A DNA stretch of 12,589 bases, from assembly GCA_043793345.1 (NCBI GenBank), contig JAYVXF010000262.1, positions 1 to 12,589 of the forward strand, in the 5' to 3' direction. This document shows, one piece after another, positions 5,613 through 12,589 of this stretch. Origin of the DNA: UKL13-2 sp043793345 (GTDB lineage Bacteria > Pseudomonadota > Gammaproteobacteria > Burkholderiales > Usitatibacteraceae). Below the pieces are notes generated by a model, which searched no databases, was not told the DNA's origin, and was given only the letters and a program-made list of their open reading frames with translations. Both the position numbers and the translations under genes were made by a program. Numbering within the stretch: position 1 is the first letter of the stretch; each line of letters starts with the position of its first letter.

Positions 5613-6299
5613 TCACGCCTCAAATTTCTGTAAGCCGGGCAGATCGACCACCTGAACGCCACCGTAGTCGACGCGCAATAACCCGGCTTTTTCCAGTACC
5701 TGTAGTGCCTGATTGACGCGTTGTCTCGACACCCCGGCGAGCAGGCCAATTTCCTCCTGCGAAATTTGTATTTGCCTGCCGATGCCTGGGTAGAGCACAG
5801 GATTGAACAGCGCACCGAGCGAGCGCGCCACGCGGGCATCGGGCTCGAGCAGCCGTTCGTTTTCCATCAGCGAAATAAACATGCCGAGGCGCTCGTTTAA
5901 CTGCACCAACAAAAACCGGTTGAAGCCGAGATTGGTATTGAGTAATCGATTGAACGTTGCGCGCGGCATGCAGGCAACGCGGCTTTCGCGCAGAGCCAGA
6001 ATGTCGTAGCGGCGCGGCTCATCTTTGAGCAGCGAGCCCTCGCCGAACCACCCGCCCGACGCGACACCGGTAAGCGTGGTGAGCTTGCCTTCGGAAGACA
6101 GCGTACTCATTTTGACCAGACCGTCGATCACGCCGATCCAGTTTGCCACCGCTTCGCCTTTGCGACACACATAGCCGCCAGCAAGGATTCGCTTCTCGAA
6201 AATTTCACCCGATACGCGTTGCAGTTCCTCGGTCGAAAAAGATTCGGCCCAGCGGCAGGTTGCGAGAAAGTCGACGATTTTTGGTTGGATTGAGATCAT
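5613..6299 (-). CDS. Crp/Fnr-family transcriptional regulator
   Basis: A 228-residue regulator with the usual two-domain layout: cyclic-nucleotide-binding-type beta barrel (about 20-115), a long dimer helix (about 125-155) and a winged HTH (about 165-228) with ISQEEIGLLAGVSRQRVNQAL and LEKAGLLRVDYGGVQV. In the effector pocket GWFGEGSLL (83-91) keeps the Gly-Glu, but the Arg-Ser pair used by CRP for cAMP is replaced by RRYD, so cAMP may not be the ligand. There is no N-terminal cysteine cluster of the FNR type. I start at the ATG at 6299 (MISIQPKIVDF); the in-frame ATG at 6326 lies inside the promoter palindrome. It is divergent from the acyl-CoA ligase/transporter operon and is its likely regulator, by position only. 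Confidence 0.85.
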   Translation of the reverse strand: MISIQPKIVDFLATCRWAESFSTEELQRVSGEIFEKRILAGGYVCRKGEAVANWIGVIDGLVKMSTLSSEGKLTTLTGVASGGWFGEGSLLKDEPRRYDILALRESRVACMPRATFNRLLNTNLGFNRFLLVQLNERLGMFISLMENERLLEPDARVARSLGALFNPVLYPGIGRQIQISQEEIGLLAGVSRQRVNQALQVLEKAGLLRVDYGGVQVVDLPGLQKFEA

Positions 6300-6309
6300 G
6301 GTGCGCTGC

Positions 6310-6337
6310 AATATAAGAATTGTCATTGCGATGACAA
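6310..6337 (-). promoter_or_regulatory. Promoter and 18-bp palindrome of the Crp/Fnr-type gene
   Basis: On the minus strand TTGTCA (6332-6337), a 16-base spacer and TATATT (6310-6315) each differ from sigma-70 consensus by one base. A perfect palindrome, TTGTCAT-N4-ATGACAA (6320-6337), covers the -35 and spacer. Its size and symmetry suit a Crp/Fnr-type dimer, and its position suits repression, so autoregulation is likely. The same site lies about 160 bases upstream of the ligase start at 6496 and could act on that operon. On the plus strand only a weak candidate (TTGCGA 6326-6331, GATACT 6349-6354, spacer 17) is seen for the ligase. Confidence 0.6.
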
Positions 6338-6495
6338 CTATACACGCCGATACTACCTACACTGCGACCCATTCGATGCGTGGCATCTTTTGCAAACGTG
6401 CCTGGCATCGATACGCAGAACAACAGAAATTCAACACACATAATCCGGCGCGATGGCGGCAACATTGACACCGACAAAAATTGAGGAGGAGTGCA

Positions 6496-8472
6496 GTGAC
6501 AGTGTCGGCCACACCCGCTGAAGCGACGACTTTTCCGCGCCTGCTGCAAAGGCACGCGGCGACGCGCGGCGACAAGCCCGCCATGCGTGAGAAAGATCTC
6601 GGCATTTGGCAAACTTACTCATGGCGTGAAGTGCATGACGAGGTCGCAGCGATTGCAGGTGGTTTGGCGGCACTCGGTTTCAAGCGTGGCGACCATCTCG
6701 CCGTGATCGGCGACAACCGCCCGCGACTGTATTGGGCGATGATGGCTGCGCAATGCCTCGGAGGCGTGCCGGTGCCGCTGTATCAGGACGCGGTTGCCGA
6801 GGAAATGGTGTACGTCCTCCAGGATGCCGATGTTAGCTTTGCGGTCGTCGAGGATCAGGAACAAGTCGACAAGCTACTCGCCGTCATGCCGCGCTGCGCA
6901 ACATTGACGCACGTGGTGTACGACAATCCACGCGGCCTGCGCAACTACGCGCAATCGGCAATCATGGACTACGAAAAACTGACCGCCCTGGGTCGCGAGT
7001 TCAACACCAACAGCCCGAATTATTTTCGCGATCAGATTGCCCTGGGGCAGCCCGACGATGTCGCCGTGATGCTCTACACATCCGGCACCACCGGCAAGCC
7101 CAAAGGCGTATCGCACACCCATGCCGCGCTGATTCACACTGCGAATGTGCTGGTGGAATTTGATGGCATCACCGAGCACGATGATTTGCTTTGTTATTTG
7201 CCGATGGCGTGGGTCGGCGATTTCCTGTATTCCTACGGCCAATCATTTGTGACGGGCTTGTGCCTGAATTGTCCGGAATCAACCGACACCGTCATGCAAT
7301 GCCTGTGCGAGATTGGGCCTACGTATTATTTCGCGCCGCCGCGTGTTTACGAAAATATTCTAACGCAAGTGATGATCCGGATTGAAGATGCAAATCCGTT
7401 GAAGCGGCGCATGTTTCACTATTTCATGGATGTCGCGCGGCGCGTTGGTATCAAGGTACTGGATGGCAAAACCGATATCAGTTTGATGGATCGCGCGCTT
7501 TACGGCATCGGCGAATTGATCGTTTATGGGCCGCTGAAAAATGTGCTCGGTCTGTCGCGGATTCGCGTGGCATACACGGGCGGCGAGGCGATCGGGCCGG
7601 ATTTATTTAATTTTTATCGCTCGATGGGCATCAACTTGAAGCAGCTCTACGGCATGACCGAGACCTGCGTGACGGTCTGCATGCAAAAATCGGGTGACGT
7701 GAAATTGGGCACGGTCGGTGCGCCAATGCCGGGCGTGGAAGTACGCGTGGCCGATGACGGCGAAGTGCGGGTGCGCTCACCTGGCATGATGAAGGAATAC
7801 CACGGGCTGCCGGACGCAAGCAAGAGCGTGGTCGATGCCGAAGGATTTTTCCTGACTGGTGACGCGGGATTTTTTGATCCCGATGGGCATCTCATCATCA
7901 TTGACCGCGCCAAAGATGTCGGGCGTTTGGCGGATGGCAGCTTGTTTGCGCCCAAGTACATTGAAAATAAACTCAAGTTTTTTCCGTACATCAAAGAGGC
8001 CGTCGCATTTGGTGACCAGCGTGATCGGGTCACCGTGATGATCAATATCGACGTTGCAGCACTCGGCGATTGGGCGGAGCGTCGCAATCTCGGTTACTCG
8101 GGTTATGCCGATCTTGCTGCGAAGGCTCAAGTCTATGCGCTGATCAAAGAGTGCATCGAAAAAGTCAACGTCGATCTTGCCAGCGACCCGAAGCTCGCCA
8201 CCTCGCAGCTCACCCGTTTCGTCATTCTCCACAAGGAGCTCGATGCCGATGACGGCGAGCTTACGCGCACCCGCAAAGTGCGGCGCAACATCATCGCCGA
8301 GAAATATGCCGTGATCGTCGATGCGCTTTTTTCCAATGTGAACCACTGCGAGATTGAGGCGGCTATGAAGTTTGAGGATGGCCGCAGCGGCGTGGTTCGT
8401 GCCGATTTGAAAATCGGTGATGTCAAGACGTTTGCGGCGAAGCTTGCCACCGCAAACCGGAAAGCTGCCTGA
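6496..8472 (+). CDS. Acyl-CoA ligase, AMP-forming (FAA1/long-chain type)
   Basis: A 658-residue adenylate-forming ligase that activates a carboxylic acid with ATP and joins it to CoA. The start is the GTG at 6496, six bases after AGGAGG (6484-6489); a frame extension to TTG at 6481 would translate the ribosome site itself. Motifs: YTSGTTGKPKG (194-204, ATP/phosphate loop), YGMTET (385-390), TGD (454-456), IIIDRAKD (468-475) with the hinge-region arginine, and LTRTRKVRR near the C-terminus, where the catalytic lysine is expected. LGIWQTYSWREVHDEVAAIAGGL near the N-terminus is typical of COG1022-type long-chain ligases, but related enzymes in transporter operons act on varied aliphatic or aromatic acids, so the substrate is open. 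Its stop overlaps the ATPase start by one base. It is first in the operon and has the strongest ribosome site there apart from that of the binding protein. Confidence 0.9.
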   Translation: MTVSATPAEATTFPRLLQRHAATRGDKPAMREKDLGIWQTYSWREVHDEVAAIAGGLAALGFKRGDHLAVIGDNRPRLYWAMMAAQCLGGVPVPLYQDAVAEEMVYVLQDADVSFAVVEDQEQVDKLLAVMPRCATLTHVVYDNPRGLRNYAQSAIMDYEKLTALGREFNTNSPNYFRDQIALGQPDDVAVMLYTSGTTGKPKGVSHTHAALIHTANVLVEFDGITEHDDLLCYLPMAWVGDFLYSYGQSFVTGLCLNCPESTDTVMQCLCEIGPTYYFAPPRVYENILTQVMIRIEDANPLKRRMFHYFMDVARRVGIKVLDGKTDISLMDRALYGIGELIVYGPLKNVLGLSRIRVAYTGGEAIGPDLFNFYRSMGINLKQLYGMTETCVTVCMQKSGDVKLGTVGAPMPGVEVRVADDGEVRVRSPGMMKEYHGLPDASKSVVDAEGFFLTGDAGFFDPDGHLIIIDRAKDVGRLADGSLFAPKYIENKLKFFPYIKEAVAFGDQRDRVTVMINIDVAALGDWAERRNLGYSGYADLAAKAQVYALIKECIEKVNVDLASDPKLATSQLTRFVILHKELDADDGELTRTRKVRRNIIAEKYAVIVDALFSNVNHCEIEAAMKFEDGRSGVVRADLKIGDVKTFAAKLATANRKAA

Positions 8473-9296
8473 TGATTGCCGTCGACTCCATCGCCGACGC
8501 TGGTGCAAACACACAGTCACGAAAGATTGGTGAGGTCATACTCGCGCTGGAAAATATTTCATTAGCCTTCGGCGGCGTGCAGGCCTTGTCGGACATTAGC
8601 TTTGACGTGCGTGAACACGAGATTCGCGCCATTATTGGCCCGAACGGTGCAGGAAAAAGCTCGATGTTGAATGTCATCAACGGCGTCTATCATCCACAAC
8701 AAGGCACTATCTTTTTCAAAGGTGAAAAGCGCCACCAGATGAACCCGCACAAAGTGGCTTCGCAAGGGGTCGCGCGCACGTTCCAGAATATTGCCTTGTT
8801 CAAAGGCATGAGCGTGCTCGACAACCTGATGACCGGTCGCAATCTGATGATGAAAACGGGCATCCTCCAACAGGCGCTTTACTGGGGTGCCACCCAGCGG
8901 GAAGAATTGGCGCACCGCGCACGCGTCGAGGAGATTATCGATTTCCTTGAGATACAGTCGATCCGCAAAACGCCGGTGGGTCGATTGCCCTACGGTTTGC
9001 AAAAGCGCGTCGAGCTCGGTCGCGCACTGGCCGCAGAGCCGACCATGTTGCTGCTGGATGAGCCGATGGCCGGCATGAACGTCGAAGAGAAACAGGACAT
9101 GTGTCGCTTCGTGCTCGATGTGAACGAAGAATTCGGCACCACCATTGTGCTGATCGAACACGACATGGGTGTGGTCATGGATATTTCGGATCGCGTTGTG
9201 GTGCTCGATTACGGCAAGAAAATTGGTGACGGCGCGCCGGATGAAATTCGCAACAATCAGGCGGTGATTGACGCCTATCTTGGAGTGCAGCACTGA
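8472..9296 (+). CDS. ABC transporter ATPase, LivG type
   Basis: A 274-residue ATP-binding subunit of a branched-chain amino acid-type (HAAT family) importer, located on the cytoplasmic face of the membrane. Walker A is GPNGAGKS (56-63), the Q-loop is Gln105 in ARTFQN, the signature is the LivG-type LPYGLQKRVE (172-181), Walker B is LLLDEP (193-198) and the switch histidine is His230 in LIEHDMG. The ~25-residue N-terminal extension before LALENISLAFGG is longer than in typical LivG proteins. The start overlaps the ligase stop as TGATG. In these systems LivG pairs with LivF; no livF is in this window. The genes around it suggest a carboxylic acid rather than an amino acid as substrate. Confidence 0.93.
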   Translation: MIAVDSIADAGANTQSRKIGEVILALENISLAFGGVQALSDISFDVREHEIRAIIGPNGAGKSSMLNVINGVYHPQQGTIFFKGEKRHQMNPHKVASQGVARTFQNIALFKGMSVLDNLMTGRNLMMKTGILQQALYWGATQREELAHRARVEEIIDFLEIQSIRKTPVGRLPYGLQKRVELGRALAAEPTMLLLDEPMAGMNVEEKQDMCRFVLDVNEEFGTTIVLIEHDMGVVMDISDRVVVLDYGKKIGDGAPDEIRNNQAVIDAYLGVQH

Positions 9297-10192
9297 TGGG
9301 CGCATTTATCGAAGTTGTCCTCGGCGGCCTGATGGCGGGCGTGTTGTATTCGCTGGTGGCATTGGGATTCGTGCTGATATACAAAGCATCCGGCGTATTT
9401 AATTTTGCGCAAGGTGCGATGGTATTGCTCGCAGCGCTGGCATTTGCGCGCTTCTCCGAGGTCATGCCGATGCCGGTCGCTTTCCTACTCGCGGCGTTAT
9501 TGATGGTGGGTGCCGCGTTCGCGATAGAGCGATTGGTTCTGCGGCATCTTGTAAATCAGGAAGGAATCATTTTATTTTTGGCCACCTTCGGCATTACCTA
9601 TTTCATTGAGGGGCTCGGCCCGCAGCTGTTCGGCGACAATATTTATCGCATCGATCTGGGCATGCCGAAAGAGCCGAAAATTATTCTGGAGAGCATGTTC
9701 GACGGCGGTATTCTGATCAACCTCGAGGATTTCATCGCGGCCGGTATTGCGGCTACGCTGGTCACGTTCCTCGCGATATTTTTTCAGAAAACCGCCACCG
9801 GCAGAGCCTTGCGCGCGGTGGCGGATGACCATCAGGCGGCGCAATCGGTCGGCATCCCGCTGAACCGGATTTGGGTGATTGTCTGGAGCGTCTCAGGCTT
9901 CGTCGCGCTGGTGGCCGGGATGATTTGGGGCTCAAAGCTGGGCGTGCAGTTTTCTCTGGTGCTGATCGCGTTGAAAGCAATTCCGGTAGTCATTTTGGGT
10001 GGCTTCACCTCGGTGCCGGGGGCAATCGTCGGTGGTTTAATCATTGGCGTTGGCGAAAAAATTGCAGAGGTTTATCTGGGCCCGATTATCGGTGGCGGCA
10101 TCGAAAACTGGTTCGCTTATGTGTTGGCCTTGGCGTTTTTGTTGTTCAGACCGGAAGGTCTGTTTGGCGAACGTCACATTGATCGGGTGTAG
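9296..10192 (+). CDS. ABC transporter permease, LivH type
   Basis: A 298-residue inner-membrane permease with about eight hydrophobic helices. Family hallmarks are GLMAGVLYSLVALGFVLIYKASGVFNFAQGAM split over residues 11-42, the cytoplasmic coupling loop ATGRALRAVADDHQAAQSVGI (167-187) that contacts the ATPases, and VVILGGFTSVPGAIVGGLIIG (231-251). Length is normal. It starts one base inside the stop of the ATPase gene (TGATG) and is followed after two bases by the LivM-type gene. It would form the transmembrane channel as a heterodimer with that protein. Confidence 0.93.
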   Translation: MGAFIEVVLGGLMAGVLYSLVALGFVLIYKASGVFNFAQGAMVLLAALAFARFSEVMPMPVAFLLAALLMVGAAFAIERLVLRHLVNQEGIILFLATFGITYFIEGLGPQLFGDNIYRIDLGMPKEPKIILESMFDGGILINLEDFIAAGIAATLVTFLAIFFQKTATGRALRAVADDHQAAQSVGIPLNRIWVIVWSVSGFVALVAGMIWGSKLGVQFSLVLIALKAIPVVILGGFTSVPGAIVGGLIIGVGEKIAEVYLGPIIGGGIENWFAYVLALAFLLFRPEGLFGERHIDRV

Positions 10193-10194
10193 AA

Positions 10195-11259
10195 ATGTTC
10201 TATAGAGAAAACGGTCAATTCAAAACCAGTTACGCAGCCGATCAGGCGCTGTTTCCGATTGCGCAGGATCGCGTATTTATCGTCTCGCTGTTGCTGATCG
10301 CGTTTGTCGGCATCCCATTGGTGGCTGACGAATATTTGTTTCGCGCGATTCTGATCCCGTTCCTGATACTTTCGCTTGCGGCAGTCGGGCTAAATATTCT
10401 GGTCGGCTATTGCGGGCAGATTTCGCTCGGCACCGGCGGTTTCATGATGGTGGGCGCATACGCCGCCTACAACCTCGCGGTGCGCATCCCGGATTTGAAT
10501 ATGCTGGTGGTATTTATTCTGGCAGGCTTGATCACCACCGTGGTGGGGATGCTGTTCGGGATTCCGAGTTTGCGCATCAAGGGGCTTTATCTGGCCGTCG
10601 CCACACTCGCCGCGCAATTTTTTCTGGATTGGCTGTTTTCGCGCGTGAAGTGGTTCACCAATGATTCGCCATCGGGCTCAGTGAGTGCGCCGGCCGTCGA
10701 GGTGTTCGGCTTTCGCTGGGATTCGCCGCTTGAAAAATATTTCTTCGTGTTATCCATTGTCGTGTTGTTCGCCTTGATCGCCAGAAATCTGGTGCGCTCC
10801 CACATCGGTCGTTCGTGGATGGCGACGCGCGACATGGATGTCGCCGCCGAGATCATCGGCATACGCCCGGTCTACGCGAAGCTCTCGGCGTTTGCCGTGT
10901 CCTCGTTTTTCGTCGGCGTTGCGGGCGCGCTGTGGGGTTTCGTCCATCTGGGCTCGTGGGAGCCGCTGGCATTCGACGTGAACCGTTCGTTCAGCATGCT
11001 GTTCATGGTCATTATCGGCGGCCTGGGTTCCATTCTTGGTTCTTTTCTTGGTGCCGCCTTCATTGTGATTTTGCCGCTGCTGCTCAATCAAGTACCGCAC
11101 TGGCTGGGTCTGCCGATTTCGACCGCGACGGCGGCACATTTTGAAGCGATGATCTTTGGCGCGCTGATTATTTTCTTTTTGATCGTCGAGCCGCACGGCC
11201 TGGCGCGCTTGTGGGCAATTGCCAAGGAGAAATTGCGGCTCTGGCCCTTCCCGCATTGA
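10195..11259 (+). CDS. ABC transporter permease, LivM type
   Basis: A 354-residue permease, the second membrane subunit. After a hydrophilic start (1-26) come about eight to ten hydrophobic segments; characteristic pieces are LAAVGLNILVGYCGQISLG (61-79), FGIPSLRIKGLYLAVATLA (121-139), the coupling loop SHIGRSWMATRDMDVAAEII (202-221) and MLFMVIIGGLGSILGSFLGA (268-287), ending EPHGLARLW. Length is typical for LivM. The ATG lies two bases after the LivH stop. It is the last gene before a 110-base gap leading to the binding-protein gene. Confidence 0.93.
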   Translation: MFYRENGQFKTSYAADQALFPIAQDRVFIVSLLLIAFVGIPLVADEYLFRAILIPFLILSLAAVGLNILVGYCGQISLGTGGFMMVGAYAAYNLAVRIPDLNMLVVFILAGLITTVVGMLFGIPSLRIKGLYLAVATLAAQFFLDWLFSRVKWFTNDSPSGSVSAPAVEVFGFRWDSPLEKYFFVLSIVVLFALIARNLVRSHIGRSWMATRDMDVAAEIIGIRPVYAKLSAFAVSSFFVGVAGALWGFVHLGSWEPLAFDVNRSFSMLFMVIIGGLGSILGSFLGAAFIVILPLLLNQVPHWLGLPISTATAAHFEAMIFGALIIFFLIVEPHGLARLWAIAKEKLRLWPFPH

Positions 11260-11369
11260 TGCACAATAAAGTGAAAATTTTGTTAGTGTTGTTTGAATTG
11301 AGGATTGCTGAATAAAAATCACAGGGATGAAGACGCTTGAATCATGTTTCATTACTTAGGAGGACGGAG
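11260..11369 (+). promoter_or_regulatory. AT-rich leader of the binding-protein gene
   Basis: This 110-base gap is the only sizeable break in the operon. It ends with AGGAGG (11358-11363), six bases before the ATG, a strong ribosome site. A weak promoter-like pair, TTGTTT (11289-11294) and TAAAAA (11313-11318) with an 18-base spacer, could give extra transcription; I see no convincing hairpin. Periplasmic binding proteins are usually needed in excess over permeases, and an internal promoter or separate ribosome site is a common way to get this. The ribosome site is well supported, the promoter is not. Confidence 0.4.
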
Positions 11370-12589
11370 ATGAAAACGATGTTGAGAAAAGTAGCCATCG
11401 CGACAGGTGCGTTTTGCGCATTGGCAGCGAGTACGGTTTTTGCACAGGCGAACGAACAGTTCGTGCCGGTGCTGGTATTTCGCACCGGTGCCTACGCACC
11501 GAATGGCGTTCCATGGGCCAACGGCTTCGTCGATTATCTGAAGCTCATCAACGAGCGTGACGGTGGAATTAACGGTGTCAAGATTACCTACGAAGAATGC
11601 GAGACCGGCTATGCGACCGACCGCGGCGTGGAATGTTATGAACGCCTGAAGGCTAAAGGCCCGACGGGCGCGACTGGATTTAATCCGCTCTCAACCGGCA
11701 TCACCTTCGCGATTACCGACAAAGCCCCTGGCGATAAAGTGGTGGTTTTTTCGACCGGTTATGGACGTTCAGAATCTGTCGACGGCAGCGTATTCCCATG
11801 GAGTTTTCCGTTGATGGGCACTTATTGGACTGCTGCCGATATATTGGTGCAACACGTCGCCAAAAAAGGCAGTCTCAAGGGCAAAAAGATCGCTTTGGTA
11901 TATCACGACTCGCCGTTCGGCAAAGAGCCGATTCCGGTACTGGAAGCGCACGCCAAGAAACATGGGTTTGAGTTGGTCAAGCTGCCTGTTACACACCCGG
12001 GGCTGGAACAAAAAGCAACCTGGCTGCAAATTCGTCAGCAGAAGCCCGACTACGTTTTCCTGTGGGGTTGGGGCGGCATGAATTCGACGGCGATCAAAGA
12101 GGCGATTGCGGTGTCCTATCCGCGTTTGCAAATGTACGGCGTGTGGTGGTCGGCGGCTGAACCAGATGTAATGCCTGCCGACTTGGCCGCCAAGGGTTAC
12201 AACGGGCTGGCGCTGCAACATTCCAGCGAAAAAAATGCCGTGGTACACAAGGATATGGTCAAATTTCTGTATGACAAGAGTAAAGGCACCGGCAAGGCAG
12301 AGGAAGTCGGAACTGTCCTTTACAACCGCGGCATGATCAGCGCAATGTTGGTGGTTGAGTCGGTTCGCAAAGCGCAAAGCAAATACGGCAAAAAACCGGT
12401 GACCGGTGAGCAGGTGCGTTGGGGTGCGGAGAATCTGGACATCGATAATGCGCGCATCAAAGCGATTGGTTTCGACGGCATGCTGCAGCCAATCAAAACC
12501 TCATGCGCCGATCACGAAGGCGCACACAAGGCGCGCATCCATACCTGGGACGGCAAGGCGTGGAGCTACACGTCCGACTGGTATGAGTC
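11370..12589 (+). CDS. Periplasmic substrate-binding protein of the Liv-type transporter, 3' end outside window
   Basis: An open frame of 406 codons reaching the window edge without a stop. The ATG at 11370 follows AGGAGG by six bases. The N-terminus MKTMLRKVAIATGAFCALAA with VFAQA after it is a signal peptide, likely cut after Ala25, so the protein is periplasmic. The mature part fits the Peripla_BP_6 type of branched-chain amino acid/amide-binding proteins: FVPVLVFRTGAYAPNG near the start, LINERDGGINGVKITYEECE, GTYWTAADILVQHVA, KIALVYHDSPFGKEPIPVL and WTYSDWYE-like end motifs (here WSYTSDWYE). Family proteins are about 400-450 residues, so only a short C-terminal tail is missing. It delivers the ligand to the permease pair encoded upstream; the ligand is unknown, and given the ligase gene a carboxylate is plausible. 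Confidence 0.9.
   Translation, partial: MKTMLRKVAIATGAFCALAASTVFAQANEQFVPVLVFRTGAYAPNGVPWANGFVDYLKLINERDGGINGVKITYEECETGYATDRGVECYERLKAKGPTGATGFNPLSTGITFAITDKAPGDKVVVFSTGYGRSESVDGSVFPWSFPLMGTYWTAADILVQHVAKKGSLKGKKIALVYHDSPFGKEPIPVLEAHAKKHGFELVKLPVTHPGLEQKATWLQIRQQKPDYVFLWGWGGMNSTAIKEAIAVSYPRLQMYGVWWSAAEPDVMPADLAAKGYNGLALQHSSEKNAVVHKDMVKFLYDKSKGTGKAEEVGTVLYNRGMISAMLVVESVRKAQSKYGKKPVTGEQVRWGAENLDIDNARIKAIGFDGMLQPIKTSCADHEGAHKARIHTWDGKAWSYTSDWYE

Noticed and set aside
6300..6326. ATG at 6326 for the Crp/Fnr-type regulator
   Set aside because: It lies within the 18-bp palindrome and the promoter; the 6299 start gives a normal family N-terminus. Not fully excluded.
6481..6495. TTG start for the acyl-CoA ligase at 6481
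   Set aside because: The codons after it are the AGGAGG ribosome site itself, which points to GTG at 6496.
7777..9305. Two ~247-codon minus-strand frames (7777-8520 and 8562-9305)
   Set aside because: Both are antisense to the ligase and ATPase genes, whose motifs are intact; no recognisable protein and no ribosome site.

Overview
The window looks like chromosomal DNA from a Gram-negative proteobacterium, most likely a betaproteobacterium (Burkholderiales/Rhodocyclales-like). The basis is the GC-rich codon choice, the Liv-type transport operon with an exported binding protein, the acyl-CoA enzymes and the style of dispersed palindromes. This placement is inference from gene content, because no rRNA or other phylogenetic marker is present. 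There are no tRNA, rRNA, CRISPR or transposase genes.

Layout. (1) 1-1809, accessory end: a hicBA toxin-antitoxin pair on the minus strand (55-426), closed by a palindromic terminator-like hairpin, and a divergent two-gene module on the plus strand (689-1806). The latter is an XRE-type HTH protein whose stop overlaps the start of a DUF6036-like nucleotidyltransferase. It looks like a second toxin-antitoxin-type unit with an operator palindrome overlapping its promoter. (2) 1852-1923: a nearly perfect 30-bp-arm inverted repeat of REP-like type between convergent genes; it supplies the last codons and stop of an unrecognised small membrane protein (1904-2443, minus). (3) 2551-4209, minus: a short-chain dehydrogenase (HSD10-like 3-hydroxyacyl-CoA dehydrogenase type) and a short CaiB/BaiF-type CoA-transferase/racemase homologue, probably one operon. 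Only 11 bp away starts a divergent MBL-fold metallohydrolase (4221-5177). (4) 5189-6299, minus: a small STAS/SpoIIAA-like protein and a Crp/Fnr-family regulator. (5) 6496-12589+, plus: a tightly packed operon of an acyl-CoA ligase (AMP-forming), LivG-type ATPase, LivH and LivM permeases, and, after a 110-bp gap, the periplasmic substrate-binding protein, which runs off the window end. A LivF-type second ATPase is not in the window.

How it fits together: the ligase and transporter genes are coupled by one-base stop/start overlaps, suggesting that a carboxylic acid is imported by the ABC transporter and immediately trapped as its CoA thioester. The nearby dehydrogenase, CoA-transferase/racemase and thioesterase-like MBL hydrolase would suit further acyl-CoA metabolism. 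The divergent Crp/Fnr-type protein, with an 18-bp palindrome over its own promoter, is the obvious candidate regulator. The substrate cannot be read from the sequence.

The most interesting points are the XRE-nucleotidyltransferase module with its promoter/operator, the repeated placement of -10 boxes at leaderless distance from start codons, the palindrome-supplied stop codon, and the ligase-transporter coupling.
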